DNA from: Alphaproteobacteria bacterium | Lineage (GTDB): Bacteria > Pseudomonadota > Alphaproteobacteria > Puniceispirillales > Puniceispirillaceae | DNA: 33,629 bases | NCBI GenBank assembly: GCA_018666135.1 | Contig: JABJAN010000028.1 | Span: 1-33,629 of the forward strand | Direction: 5' to 3' | The notes under the pieces: generated by a model | Told to the model about the DNA's origin: nothing | The model's database searches: none | What the model saw: only the letters and a program-made list of their open reading frames with translations | Translations under genes and position numbers: made by a program | Shown here: positions 14,787-23,334 of the stretch, in pieces | Layout: every line of letters begins with the position of its first letter | Numbering within the stretch: position 1 is the first letter of the stretch

Positions 14787-15947
14787 TTTTTTGTTTGGAA
14801 TAAGCTCAACTTTACTATCATTCAAGGTGAGGGCAATTTCACCAGATTTTAATTGTAATGCGGTATTGCCAAATAGCTCACGTCGCCACCCTTTTAATAA
14901 TTTAATGTCGGCATTATCATCTCTTGCTAATGCTTCTAAATCATCGGCAGATGCAAGTAATTTTGGCGCAATTTTATGCGACTCAGTTATGTGTTTTAAC
15001 AATACACGAAGCAGCTCAAGCGTAGCCGAGGGGGCTTTATCACGACGATAATCCCCTCGAATTTTTGGCCAACTATCACGTGGGCTGTTTTCTGCTGCTG
15101 CTAATGTTTGAATGATTTCTGGTACTAATTTTCCTGTACTTCCCCCTGGAAAGCCTCTGATGGTTTGAAATTTTGCGGGGTTTTTAGGATTTGTTCCTGC
15201 TAAATCAACAAGGGTTTCATCCCTGATAATTCTATTTTTTGGCATATTTTTGCTAATGGCGCGTTCTTCACGCCATGCAGCTAGAAACTTTAAGCGATTT
15301 AGAAAATCAGGTTTGTGGCTTCTCACTTTTAGCTTTTTCCATGCTTCTTGTGGGTCTGGTTTGTATAATGCTATCTGAGTTAACGCATGAATTTCATCAT
15401 TAAGCCAACCAAGTCGATTATTTGCAGATAACTCATCGTGAATAATGGGATATATCTTGGCTAAATAAATTACATCATCCAAAGCATAAGTTAGTTGCCT
15501 CTCGCTTAATGGTCGTGCTGCCCAGTCAGTAAAACGAGATGATTTGTCAATTTCAATCTTTAGATAATGTTGGACTAGTTTATCATATCCAGCCTGGTCT
15601 CCAAGTCCAATCACCATTGCCGCAATTTGAGTATCAAAAATGGGGGTGGGGACATTTCCAGTCAAATGCACAAAAATTTCTAAATCTTGGCGCCCAGCAT
15701 GAAATACTTTTAAAATATCCTGATTGCTCAACATTTCATATAATGCGGTTAAATCAATGTCATCCGCCAGGGGATCGATCGCAAAAAAATGCTCCCCTGC
15801 TGCTAATTGAACAAGACATAATTTGGAATAGTAAGTTGATTCACGAATGAATTCAGTGTCTATCGCAATAACGCTATGTTCACACAGAAGCGATAAGGCT
15901 TCAGTTAATTCATTTGTCTTTGTTATTAATGTAGAAATATTATCCAT
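14775..15947 (-). CDS. rnd: ribonuclease D
   Basis: This 3'-5' exoribonuclease trims tRNA and other small RNA precursors. The DEDD-y exonuclease domain occupies the first 190 or so residues: Exo I VIAIDTEFIRE (Asp30, Glu32), Exo II VFHAGRQDLEIF, and Exo III YALDDVIYL with the Tyr and Asp. The C-terminal half contains the HRDC-type helical region (WREERAISKNMPKNRIIRDETLVDLA) characteristic of RNase D. The 390 aa length is typical. I see no clear ribosome site before ATG 15947. It converges on the SDR gene with a 12-bp overlap of coding ends, so no terminator can sit between them. Confidence 0.96.
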   Translation of the reverse strand: MDNISTLITKTNELTEALSLLCEHSVIAIDTEFIRESTYYSKLCLVQLAAGEHFFAIDPLADDIDLTALYEMLSNQDILKVFHAGRQDLEIFVHLTGNVPTPIFDTQIAAMVIGLGDQAGYDKLVQHYLKIEIDKSSRFTDWAARPLSERQLTYALDDVIYLAKIYPIIHDELSANNRLGWLNDEIHALTQIALYKPDPQEAWKKLKVRSHKPDFLNRLKFLAAWREERAISKNMPKNRIIRDETLVDLAGTNPKNPAKFQTIRGFPGGSTGKLVPEIIQTLAAAENSPRDSWPKIRGDYRRDKAPSATLELLRVLLKHITESHKIAPKLLASADDLEALARDDNADIKLLKGWRRELFGNTALQLKSGEIALTLNDSKVELIPNKKLNS

Positions 15948-16112
15948 AGGAGATGATATAGGCTCTAAAAATCATTAGAATAGCCACTATCCTACCTTGT
16001 GGTAAGGAAAATCATTTTTTAGTCGGTAGATTATATTTTTTACCATATGTATAATTCTGATAAGGTTGATGTTTTATTACCTACTTTTATTCTATATTTG
16101 TTTTTTGTTAGG

Positions 16113-16141
16113 TTAGAGCAATGCTATACGTGTATTATAAT
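16113..16141 (+). promoter_or_regulatory. possible eipB promoter
   Basis: A perfect TATAAT -10 (16136-16141) lies 17 bases after a poor -35 (TTAGAG, 16113-16118). Transcription would start near 16148 and leave a leader of about 75 nt. The rest of the 277-bp divergent gap to rnd is AT-rich with no gene I can recognise. Confidence 0.35.
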
Positions 16142-16224
16142 GAGAAGTAAAATTTTATAATTCCCAGAAAAAATGTGTAAGAGATACGATACCAGCCTTT
16201 CCAAAATTTTGTAATAAAAACACG

Positions 16225-17073
16225 ATGGATAGACAGATGAACCTATTTTATAAGAATTTTTTAACAGAATCTAACCCTGTCTTTTTACTCTTATTATTTG
16301 CTTTTCAGATACATCAGACGAGCGCAAATGCAGCAACGCCTCTTGTGTCCCATACAGCAGATTATACACTCACAATGGATAAGAATACTCAAGATTCAGC
16401 GGTTCAGGATGTGCGTGGAAAAATTTCATTTAAATTTCTGGCTCAGTGTGATGGATGGTCGTTGACTGAGGATTACATATTTCAGTTTTTGTATGATACA
16501 GGAGATGAAGTTTCTATATTTTCCCATTCTGAATCATGGGAGGATATTTCTGGAAAACTTTATAGTTTTGACGTCAGAGAGCAAAGCTCATACGAGCCTG
16601 AGAATATATATACAGGATTTGCAAGCCTGCCGCCAATAGGGGAGGTGGCTGAGGCAAACTATGTTGGTGCATATAATGAGTCGAGAATTCTGCCAGAGGA
16701 TACCCTGTTTCCTGTTGCTTATACACGCGCTATAATTAATGCAGCTGAAAAAGGCGAAAAATTCAAATCAAAGCGCATTTTTGTTAATAGTACGCCAGAT
16801 GATTCTATTAAAACAGCAAGTGCAGCTATCGGAAAAAGAAAGCCATATACATCTAATTTTAAGTCAAATGGCGTAACCACTACCCATTTTTGGCCTGTTG
16901 ATGTTGCCTATTTTAAAGATGGGGCAACAGAGGCTACGCCTGAATATCAAATTAAAATGGATTTGCATGAAAACGGGGTTGTTACAGATTTTTTGATAAA
17001 TTATGGTGAATTTACCATAAAAGCAGCAATTTCAGATGCCAATTTAATTGAAAATGAAGACTGCGGAAAATAA
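16225..17073 (+). CDS. eipB: envelope integrity protein EipB (DUF1849)
   Basis: EipB is a periplasmic beta-spiral protein required for cell-envelope integrity in Brucella and conserved in Alphaproteobacteria. Here an N-terminal signal peptide (hydrophobic core NPVFLLLLFAFQIH, cleavage near SANA|A) precedes a beta-rich body starting SHTADYTLTM. The family landmark CDGWSLTEDY follows at residues 75-84. The mature chain has exactly two cysteines, Cys75 and Cys280 near the extreme C-terminus, matching the structural disulfide known in Brucella EipB (established knowledge); both are preserved. An in-frame ATG at 16237 is an alternative start, and neither has a strong ribosome site. The 282 aa length is close to the family norm. 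The gene stands alone between divergent rnd and a convergent kinase gene. Confidence 0.85.
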   Translation: MDRQMNLFYKNFLTESNPVFLLLLFAFQIHQTSANAATPLVSHTADYTLTMDKNTQDSAVQDVRGKISFKFLAQCDGWSLTEDYIFQFLYDTGDEVSIFSHSESWEDISGKLYSFDVREQSSYEPENIYTGFASLPPIGEVAEANYVGAYNESRILPEDTLFPVAYTRAIINAAEKGEKFKSKRIFVNSTPDDSIKTASAAIGKRKPYTSNFKSNGVTTTHFWPVDVAYFKDGATEATPEYQIKMDLHENGVVTDFLINYGEFTIKAAISDANLIENEDCGK

Positions 17074-17127
17074 TTTTCTTGCTGGGTTGGTTATATGCAA
17101 AGAATTTTGGGTAATCGAAGTCCGTGG

Positions 17128-18024
17128 TTATTGATTATGGAATAAAAGTGCTGCCCCACGCACACCGCTGGAATCCCCATATTTTGGTTTAAGAAGTTTC
17201 GTGCTAATAGCATCAGAAAATACATACCCAGGCCATTTCTGAGGGATATTTTTATAGAGGCGCTCAATATTCGACAACCCCCCTCCTAATATGACTACAT
17301 CTGGGTCTAGTATATTTATAACCATTGCCAGACCGCGCCCTATTCTATCTTCTAACGCTTGTAGAACCGCTTCTGCAACAATGTCGCCTTTGGCACAATC
17401 TGCGACAATTTCTTTGCCACTTTTAGGTGTCCCAGCAAATCGTTCATAATCTTTTTCAAGAGCAGTGCCTGAAATATAAGTTTCTAAGCACCCTGTTTTT
17501 CCACACCAGCATGTATGATTGTCAAATTCATTTTCGACAGGCCAAGGTAGAGGGGTATGACCCCATTCACCAGCTATTCCATTGACTCCAGAGACAAGCT
17601 GATTATTAACAACAATTCCGCCGCCACAACCAGTTCCAATAATCACGCCAAACACAACGCTAGAACCTATACCAGCACCTTCAATTGCTTCAGATAAGGC
17701 AAAACAATTGGCGTCATTTGATAATCGAATTGGTCTGTTAAGGCATGCCTGTAAATCTTTTTGAAAATCCTTACCGTTCAAAAAAGTAGCATTTGCTCCT
17801 TGAATCAGCCCTGTTTTTTTTGAAACACTACCAGGCATACATATCCCAATAGGTCCAGTATAACCAGTTTCTGCAGACGCATATGCAACTGCTTTTTCCA
17901 TTGATTCTAATAGTTCTTTATAATTATCAGGTGTGTTAACTCGTTCTCTTAACAAAAATTCACCGCTATCTGAAAGGATAGCGGTTTCAATCTTTGTTCC
18001 ACCTATATCTATACCAAAACGCAT
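17128..18024 (-). CDS. ROK-family sugar kinase (fructokinase/N-acetylhexosamine kinase-like)
   Basis: This is an ASKHA-fold cytosolic kinase of about 298 aa. The N-terminal phosphate loop is GIDIGGTKIETAIL, catalytic Asp104 sits in LSNDANCFAL, and GTGCGGGIV is the second phosphate-binding block. The ROK zinc site is complete: His156 in GEWGHTPL and the cysteines 172, 174 and 179 of CWCGKTGC. VVILGGGLSN near the C-terminus is the adenosine-binding strand. Such enzymes phosphorylate fructose, glucose, mannose or GlcNAc; the sequence alone does not decide, though the length and zinc motif resemble Mak-type fructokinases. It is the last gene of the long minus-strand run and starts 15 bases after the rpmG stop. 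Confidence 0.88.
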   Translation of the reverse strand: MRFGIDIGGTKIETAILSDSGEFLLRERVNTPDNYKELLESMEKAVAYASAETGYTGPIGICMPGSVSKKTGLIQGANATFLNGKDFQKDLQACLNRPIRLSNDANCFALSEAIEGAGIGSSVVFGVIIGTGCGGGIVVNNQLVSGVNGIAGEWGHTPLPWPVENEFDNHTCWCGKTGCLETYISGTALEKDYERFAGTPKSGKEIVADCAKGDIVAEAVLQALEDRIGRGLAMVINILDPDVVILGGGLSNIERLYKNIPQKWPGYVFSDAISTKLLKPKYGDSSGVRGAALLFHNQ

Positions 18025-18039
18025 GATTATAAAGCAGAG

Positions 18040-18207
18040 CTATTTAATTTTCGCTTCTTTAAATAGCACATGTTTACGGACCTTTGGGTCATATTTCATG
18101 AGCTCAAGCTTTTCTGGTTTTGTACGCGGGTTCTTTTTGGTTACATAATAAAAACCAGTATCGGCGGTGCTAACCAGTTTGATTTGAAGGGTTGCAGGCT
18201 TCGCCAT
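18040..18207 (-). CDS. rpmG: 50S ribosomal protein L33
   Basis: This is a 55-residue basic protein beginning [20 protein letters not shown] and continuing [20 protein letters not shown], the standard bacterial L33 pattern. It lacks the four zinc-binding cysteines of the C+ form, so it is a C-minus L33. It binds 23S rRNA near the E site of the large subunit. The ribosome site GGAGT (complement of 18213-18217) lies five bases before ATG 18207. The upstream gap to rnr is 94 bp and includes a consensus TTGACA (complement of 18269-18274) but no convincing -10 at the right distance. Confidence 0.95.
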   Translation of the reverse strand: MAKPATLQIKLVSTADTGFYYVTKKNPRTKPEKLELMKYDPKVRKHVLFKEAKIK

Positions 18208-18301
18208 AACATACTCCGTTTAAAGATTGCTTATTAATCAGCGTCAAATTGCGTTAATTGTTTGATTTTGTCAAGCATAGGCTTGCACTCTCATGATGTT
18301 T

Positions 18302-20566
18302 TTATTTAACCAATTTCCTATTTTGATTTTTACCTAATTTTTTACCTAATTTTTTACCAAAATTTTTAGGAGATTTTTTATTGCTTTTCGCTTGTTTCTG
18401 CATCGGGTGCAGAGTTCCGCCTGCACGCCAAGATAGGGATACATTACCGCTAGCAACTGAGATTTCTGAAATTTTAACCTGTATTTCCTGACCAAGAGAG
18501 AACCGCCAGCCAAGATGCTTGCCGCTTAAGGTGGTTTTTTTAATGTCCATTTGATAAAAATCATCTGGAAGTGATTTTCGAGATACGAATCCCTCAGCCC
18601 GTCCTTCAAGAATAGAGGCAAATAATCCAGAGTGTGTAACACCTATTATTCTAGCTGTTTGTTCAGTCCCTAAATAGCCAGATAAAACGATATTAGTCAT
18701 TCTATTAATTGCTCGTCTTTCTGCTTTAGCTGCTATTTGCTCTGTTTGGCTTATATGGTGACAGATATCAGTGATTTGTTCGGCTGTTGCGTGTTTAATG
18801 CCATCCTCTCCAAGATTGCAGGCACTTATTAAAGAGCGATGAACCAATAAATCTGAGTAGCGCCTGATAGGAGAAGTAAAATGTGCGTAACGCTGAAGAC
18901 CCAGCCCATAATGACCAGCATTTTCAATTGAGTAGGAAGCACGCGATTGACTTCTTAAAATTGCATTTTGCAGCATTTCCTTGTCTGCATCATTTGCAGC
19001 TTTTGCCAAAATTTGGTTAAAATGTTTAGGTGAAAAATGGGGTGTTTCTGGAAGCTGTATATCAAATCCTTTTGCCAGCGCAATAAAATCGGATAATTTT
19101 TCAGAATTAGGAGGTTCATGTATTCTATAAACACATATTTTTTGGTGCTTTTCTAATGTCTCTGCCGCGCAAATATTAGCTAGAATCATAAATTCTTCGA
19201 TTAATTTATTTGCTTCTTTTTGTTGCCTAATTTCCACTTCAATTGGGATGTTGTTTTCGGAAAATTTAATAGAGCATTCATCGAGCTGCAGCTCTAATGT
19301 GCCTCGTTCATGCCGAATTTTTTTTCTAGCTTGGTACACAGCAAATAAATGATGAAGTGTCCCATCAGGAAGCATTAATTGATTTTCGTCGAAAACGCCT
19401 TCATAAACAGCCTGCACCTTATCATAGGTTAGTCTGGCAACAGACCGCATTAATCCTCTTATAAATCTGTGTGATTTTTTATTACCAGATGAGTCTAAAA
19501 ATATTTCAACTGCAAGACAGGCTCTTTCTTCATTCGGTTTTAATGAGCATAACCCATTTGAGAGATTTTCAGGTATCATGGGCAGAACTTTAGAGGGTAA
19601 ATAAACAGAATTACCTCTTTTCTGCGCCTCCAAATCAATGATTGAATTTTCTTGTACGTAATGACTGACATCTGCAATCGCGACGATTAAACGCCAGTCG
19701 CCATTTTCTAGCGGCTCAGCAAAAACGGCATCATCAAAATCCTTTGCATCAGCACCGTCAATCGTTATCAGTGAGATATCTGTTATATCTTCTCTAGTAG
19801 ATAAGGGGGCAGGGATAGCAATAGATGCCTTGGATATCACATCCTCTGGAAAACCGTCAGTAAGGTTATATTCGCTAATAGTGAGTGCAAGAATAGATTC
19901 TGGATTATTAATATGACCAATAATATCTATCAATTTTGCTTTTTTGAGATATTTATCAGAGGCTCTAAGCAATTCAGCTTTTACAAGCGTACCTTCTTCA
20001 AGTGTGTTATTTGCTACGACATCCAATAATATTGGTCTTTGTAAACCTTTTTCAGAGGATTCTAAATACCATTTTGCCTTTGACTTGAAGGCACGCCCAT
20101 AAATAATCGACTGCTGTGAATGTTTTGGCAAAATACGCATTAATTCTGCAGTCGCCGGCATTTTTGATGCATCTGTAATTCTGGCTAAAATATGATCTCC
20201 TAAAATGGGGGTTTTCCGTTTTTGGGAAATCAAATTAATTTCAGCGCAAAAACCAGATTTTTCTAAGTGCTGGTCAACCGGTTTTGCATCTGCAATTCCA
20301 TCGAAATCTATGGAAGTAATTGCCATAATACATAGCTCTGGTATCTGTAAATCTTCAGTCCCTTTTTGGGTACTATTAGAGTTGCGCGAATTTGGCGTGT
20401 CAGATGAGGTGGCAATTTGTAATAACAATTGCCTCAAGGCAGCTCTATCTTTTGGCTGAACACCAAAAACACGTGCGATCTCTCTTATTTTTGGCGGCTT
20501 TGACGATAATTTTATAAAATCAAGCAATTCGCTCTTGGAGGGTAGGGGCGTAATTGGTTTTACCAA
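18302..20566 (-). CDS. rnr: ribonuclease R
   Basis: This processive 3'-5' exoribonuclease of the RNB family degrades structured RNA. Order of parts: an N-terminal winged-helix-like RNA-binding segment (residues 1-60, REIARVFGV), cold-shock domains (about 85-240), and the RNB catalytic domain from about 265. That domain has TIDGADAKDFDDAVFAEP with the metal-binding aspartates, PMIPENLSNGLCSL and the later HFTSPIRRYSDLLVHR. An S1 domain (GLFASILEGRAEGFVS) and a Lys-rich tail end the protein. The tail is built partly from 12-bp repeats. The start is TTG 20566: there is no ATG before residue 80 or so, and a stop codon lies two codons upstream. AAGGAA sits about 12 bases before it. Its 754 aa is usual. 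Confidence 0.96.
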   Translation of the reverse strand: MVKPITPLPSKSELLDFIKLSSKPPKIREIARVFGVQPKDRAALRQLLLQIATSSDTPNSRNSNSTQKGTEDLQIPELCIMAITSIDFDGIADAKPVDQHLEKSGFCAEINLISQKRKTPILGDHILARITDASKMPATAELMRILPKHSQQSIIYGRAFKSKAKWYLESSEKGLQRPILLDVVANNTLEEGTLVKAELLRASDKYLKKAKLIDIIGHINNPESILALTISEYNLTDGFPEDVISKASIAIPAPLSTREDITDISLITIDGADAKDFDDAVFAEPLENGDWRLIVAIADVSHYVQENSIIDLEAQKRGNSVYLPSKVLPMIPENLSNGLCSLKPNEERACLAVEIFLDSSGNKKSHRFIRGLMRSVARLTYDKVQAVYEGVFDENQLMLPDGTLHHLFAVYQARKKIRHERGTLELQLDECSIKFSENNIPIEVEIRQQKEANKLIEEFMILANICAAETLEKHQKICVYRIHEPPNSEKLSDFIALAKGFDIQLPETPHFSPKHFNQILAKAANDADKEMLQNAILRSQSRASYSIENAGHYGLGLQRYAHFTSPIRRYSDLLVHRSLISACNLGEDGIKHATAEQITDICHHISQTEQIAAKAERRAINRMTNIVLSGYLGTEQTARIIGVTHSGLFASILEGRAEGFVSRKSLPDDFYQMDIKKTTLSGKHLGWRFSLGQEIQVKISEISVASGNVSLSWRAGGTLHPMQKQAKSNKKSPKNFGKKLGKKLGKNQNRKLVK
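18327..18362 (-). repeat. three 12-bp units in the rnr 3' end
   Basis: TTTTTACCTAAT occurs twice in tandem (18327-18338, 18339-18350), followed by TTTTTACCAAAA (18351-18362). The units are in frame and encode the KKLG repeats of the basic RNase R tail. Confidence 0.8.
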
Positions 20567-20664
20567 AATTCACACAATTCCTTTGGTTGCGGTTTTATAT
20601 TTTTTTCGAGTTTGAAAAAAAAATTATAATTTATACTAATTTAGTAAGTTATTGATAATTAACA

Positions 20665-23307
20665 CTAAATTTTTTGTTTAGCCGATTTTTTGGCGGCTTT
20701 TTTGGGGGCAGTCTTCTTTGATGCAGATGTTTTAGAGGGTTTTGTCACTACCTTTTTGGCAGTCTTTTTGGCAGTCTTTTTGGCGGCTTTTTTTGCTTTT
20801 GGAGGATTTGCCGCTTTTTGTTGTAACAGCAGGATTGCCTGTTCTAATGTTACATCGCTCATTTCAGTACCACGTGGCAATGATGCACGCAATTTTTTAT
20901 GTTCAACGTAACTTCCAAATCGCCCGCGTTTTAATTCGACATCTCCGCCATCAGGATGAACGCCAAGGGTTCTGCCTGCCTTTAATTGAGCAGCCGCTAA
21001 CAAATCAACAGCGCGATTTATACCTACACTTAATACATCGTCATCTACTGGCAGGCTAACAAACTTGCCTTGATGTTTTAGAAAGGGACCATAACGACCA
21101 ATTCCAGCTTGTATCATTTCCCGTGTTTCTGGGTGAAGTCCTACATCGCGTGGCAAGGATAATAAAGAAATTGCTTGAGCAAGAGTAACTTGATCTGGAA
21201 AAACACCTTTTGGCAAGCCTGTGCGTTTTGGTTTTTTGATATCATCTCCGCCCTGCTGCACATACCAGCCGTAAGGGCCTTTTTTAAGCCAAATAGGCAT
21301 CTGTGTTTGAGGGTCTATTCCAAGTTCTATATTATCTTGTATCTGAGAGGTATCATCATCACTCTGGGCGTCATGAACTTGCTTGGTATAACTGCAATCT
21401 GGATATTTTGAACAACCGATAAAAGGTCCGTATTTACTAAGTTTCAGCTCAAGATAACCTTCATTACATTTACTGCAAACACGGTCAATTTTGCCTGTCT
21501 CATCTGGTTTAAAAAATAATTTTTCAAGATCTTTATCAAGGGCTTCCATTACATCTGGTACTGGCAGGTCCTTGGTAGAATCTATCGTCTGTTTAAAATC
21601 TTGCCAGAATTGTGATAAAACTTGTTTCCATTCAAGTCTGCCACCTGAAACATCGTCTAGCTGATTTTCTAGGCTAGCTGTAAAATCATATTGAACATAT
21701 TGTTGGAAGAAATTTTCAAGGAAAGTTGAAACAATTCTGCCTCTATGTTCTGGAATAAAGCGCTTTTGGTCTTTTCGAACATATCCTCTTTTTTCAAGAA
21801 CCTGCAGGATTGATGCATAGGTAGATGGTCTGCCTATCCCTAATTCTTCTAGATTTTTTACTAGGCTTGCATCACTAAATCTAGGTGGCGGTTGCGTGAA
21901 ATGCTGTTCTGGATTGATTTGTTCTTGCGTTAGCGTACTTCCAGAAGTCACCGCAGGAAGGATAGAATCTTTATCGTCTGCAGCATTATCTTCGTCTCCT
22001 GCCTCATCTTTGCTTTCAAAATAAGCGCGTCTAAAACCATCAAAAACAATCACACTGCCATTACATCTTAACTCAATATCTTTATTTTCACTTAAAATTT
22101 GTATGGTGGTTTGGTCTAACTCAGCTACCGCCATTTGACTGGCTACAGCCCGTTTCCAAATGAGATCATATAATCTAAATTGGTCATAATCTAAATAAGC
22201 ACGAATATCATTTGGGTGTCTGGCAAAGCTTGTTGGTCTGATTGCCTCATGGGCTTCTTGAGCGTTGGCTGCTTTTGTCTTATAAAAGCGAGGTTTTTCT
22301 GGCAGATATTGGGTGCCATATATTGTGCCTATTTCATCACGAAGAGCGTGTATAGCCTCATTGCTCATTTGCACGCCGTCAGTTCTCATATAAGTAATCA
22401 GTCCTGTTGCTTCGCTCCCAACCTGAATACCTTCATAAAGGCGTTGTGCAATTTGCATTGTTCTAGAAGCAGAAAAACCGAGTTTACGTGATGCCTCTTG
22501 TTGCAAAGTAGAGGTTATAAAAGGAGCAGATGGCTGACGTTTAGTTCGTTTAGTATCGATTGATTCTACAAGAAAATCTGCATTTTTTATGCGCTGTTCT
22601 ATCTGCTTTGCCTGTTCTTCTGAGGCAATATCTAATTTACCTATTTTTGAAGCATCAAGTCCAACTACCCTAGCAGTAAGATGTTTATTATTTTCCGTTT
22701 TAAAAACGGTATCAATTGACCAATATTCTTGAGAGTTAAAAGCTTCTATGTCTGCTTCACGGTTGCATATAAGTCGCAATGCAACTGATTGCACACGTCC
22801 AGCGGATTTAGCACCAGGTAATTTCCGCCATAAAACAGGTGAGAGGTTAAACCCAACAAGATAATCTAATGCGCGTCTTGCAAGATAGGCATTCACAAGA
22901 TCATAATCGATATCTCGTGGTTTTTCCATTGCCGATAAAATAGCTGATTTTGTTATTTCGTTAAATACCACCCGTTCGCTTGGAATATCCCGCAAAGATT
23001 TTTTGGATCTAACAAGTTCTTGTACATGCCAGCTTATAGCCTCGCCTTCACGATCAGGGTCAGTTGCCAGAATTAATTTATCTGCATTTAATAGTGCATC
23101 TGTAATGTCTTTAACATGTTTATTGGCTTTAGCGTCTGTTTGCCAGCTCATTTCGAATGCATTGTCAGGCTGTACGGATCCGTCTTTGGCAGGTAAATCC
23201 CGTATATGACCATAAGAGGCAAGAACAGTGTAATCCGGCCCAAGGTATTTGTTGATTGTTTTAGCCTTGGCAGGAGATTCTACTACAACAACTTTCATTC
23301 TGCTCAT
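20665..23307 (-). CDS. topA: DNA topoisomerase I (type IA)
   Basis: TopA relaxes negative supercoils through a transient 5'-phosphotyrosine link. The Toprim domain starts MKVVVVESPAKAKTINKYLG and includes the acidic ATDPDREGEAISWH (residues 81-94). The active-site Tyr is residue 306 in GLITYMRTDG. One four-Cys zinc finger, CSKCNEGYLEL...CSKYPDC, is near residue 600, followed by repeated Topo_C modules (GPYGWYVQQG, IGRYGPFLKHQ, KRGRFGSYVEH). The C-terminus is a long Lys/Ala-rich tail with AKKTAKK repeats that should bind DNA non-specifically. The 880 aa is typical of alphaproteobacterial enzymes. An alternative ATG lies three codons downstream (MKVVV). dprA is 27 bases upstream, the common dprA-topA pair. 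Confidence 0.97.
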   Translation of the reverse strand: MSRMKVVVVESPAKAKTINKYLGPDYTVLASYGHIRDLPAKDGSVQPDNAFEMSWQTDAKANKHVKDITDALLNADKLILATDPDREGEAISWHVQELVRSKKSLRDIPSERVVFNEITKSAILSAMEKPRDIDYDLVNAYLARRALDYLVGFNLSPVLWRKLPGAKSAGRVQSVALRLICNREADIEAFNSQEYWSIDTVFKTENNKHLTARVVGLDASKIGKLDIASEEQAKQIEQRIKNADFLVESIDTKRTKRQPSAPFITSTLQQEASRKLGFSASRTMQIAQRLYEGIQVGSEATGLITYMRTDGVQMSNEAIHALRDEIGTIYGTQYLPEKPRFYKTKAANAQEAHEAIRPTSFARHPNDIRAYLDYDQFRLYDLIWKRAVASQMAVAELDQTTIQILSENKDIELRCNGSVIVFDGFRRAYFESKDEAGDEDNAADDKDSILPAVTSGSTLTQEQINPEQHFTQPPPRFSDASLVKNLEELGIGRPSTYASILQVLEKRGYVRKDQKRFIPEHRGRIVSTFLENFFQQYVQYDFTASLENQLDDVSGGRLEWKQVLSQFWQDFKQTIDSTKDLPVPDVMEALDKDLEKLFFKPDETGKIDRVCSKCNEGYLELKLSKYGPFIGCSKYPDCSYTKQVHDAQSDDDTSQIQDNIELGIDPQTQMPIWLKKGPYGWYVQQGGDDIKKPKRTGLPKGVFPDQVTLAQAISLLSLPRDVGLHPETREMIQAGIGRYGPFLKHQGKFVSLPVDDDVLSVGINRAVDLLAAAQLKAGRTLGVHPDGGDVELKRGRFGSYVEHKKLRASLPRGTEMSDVTLEQAILLLQQKAANPPKAKKAAKKTAKKTAKKVVTKPSKTSASKKTAPKKAAKKSAKQKI
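20752..20787 (-). repeat. three 12-bp units in the topA 3' end
   Basis: CTTTTTGGCAGT occurs twice (20752-20763, 20764-20775), then CTTTTTGGCGGC (20776-20787). They encode the AKKT series of the basic C-terminal tail. Confidence 0.8.
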
Positions 23308-23334
23308 CCGAGATAAAGTAATACATATACGTTT

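Noticed and set aside
18269-18287. TTGACA plus a CAAGC/GCTTG mini-hairpin between rnr and rpmG as promoter and terminator
   Set aside because: No acceptable -10 lies 16-18 bases from the TTGACA, and the 5-bp hairpin lacks a T run.
20567-20664. Poly-T/poly-A stretch between topA and rnr as a terminator
   Set aside because: The only stem is T-run against A-run with no GC core, so it is more likely plain AT-rich spacer.
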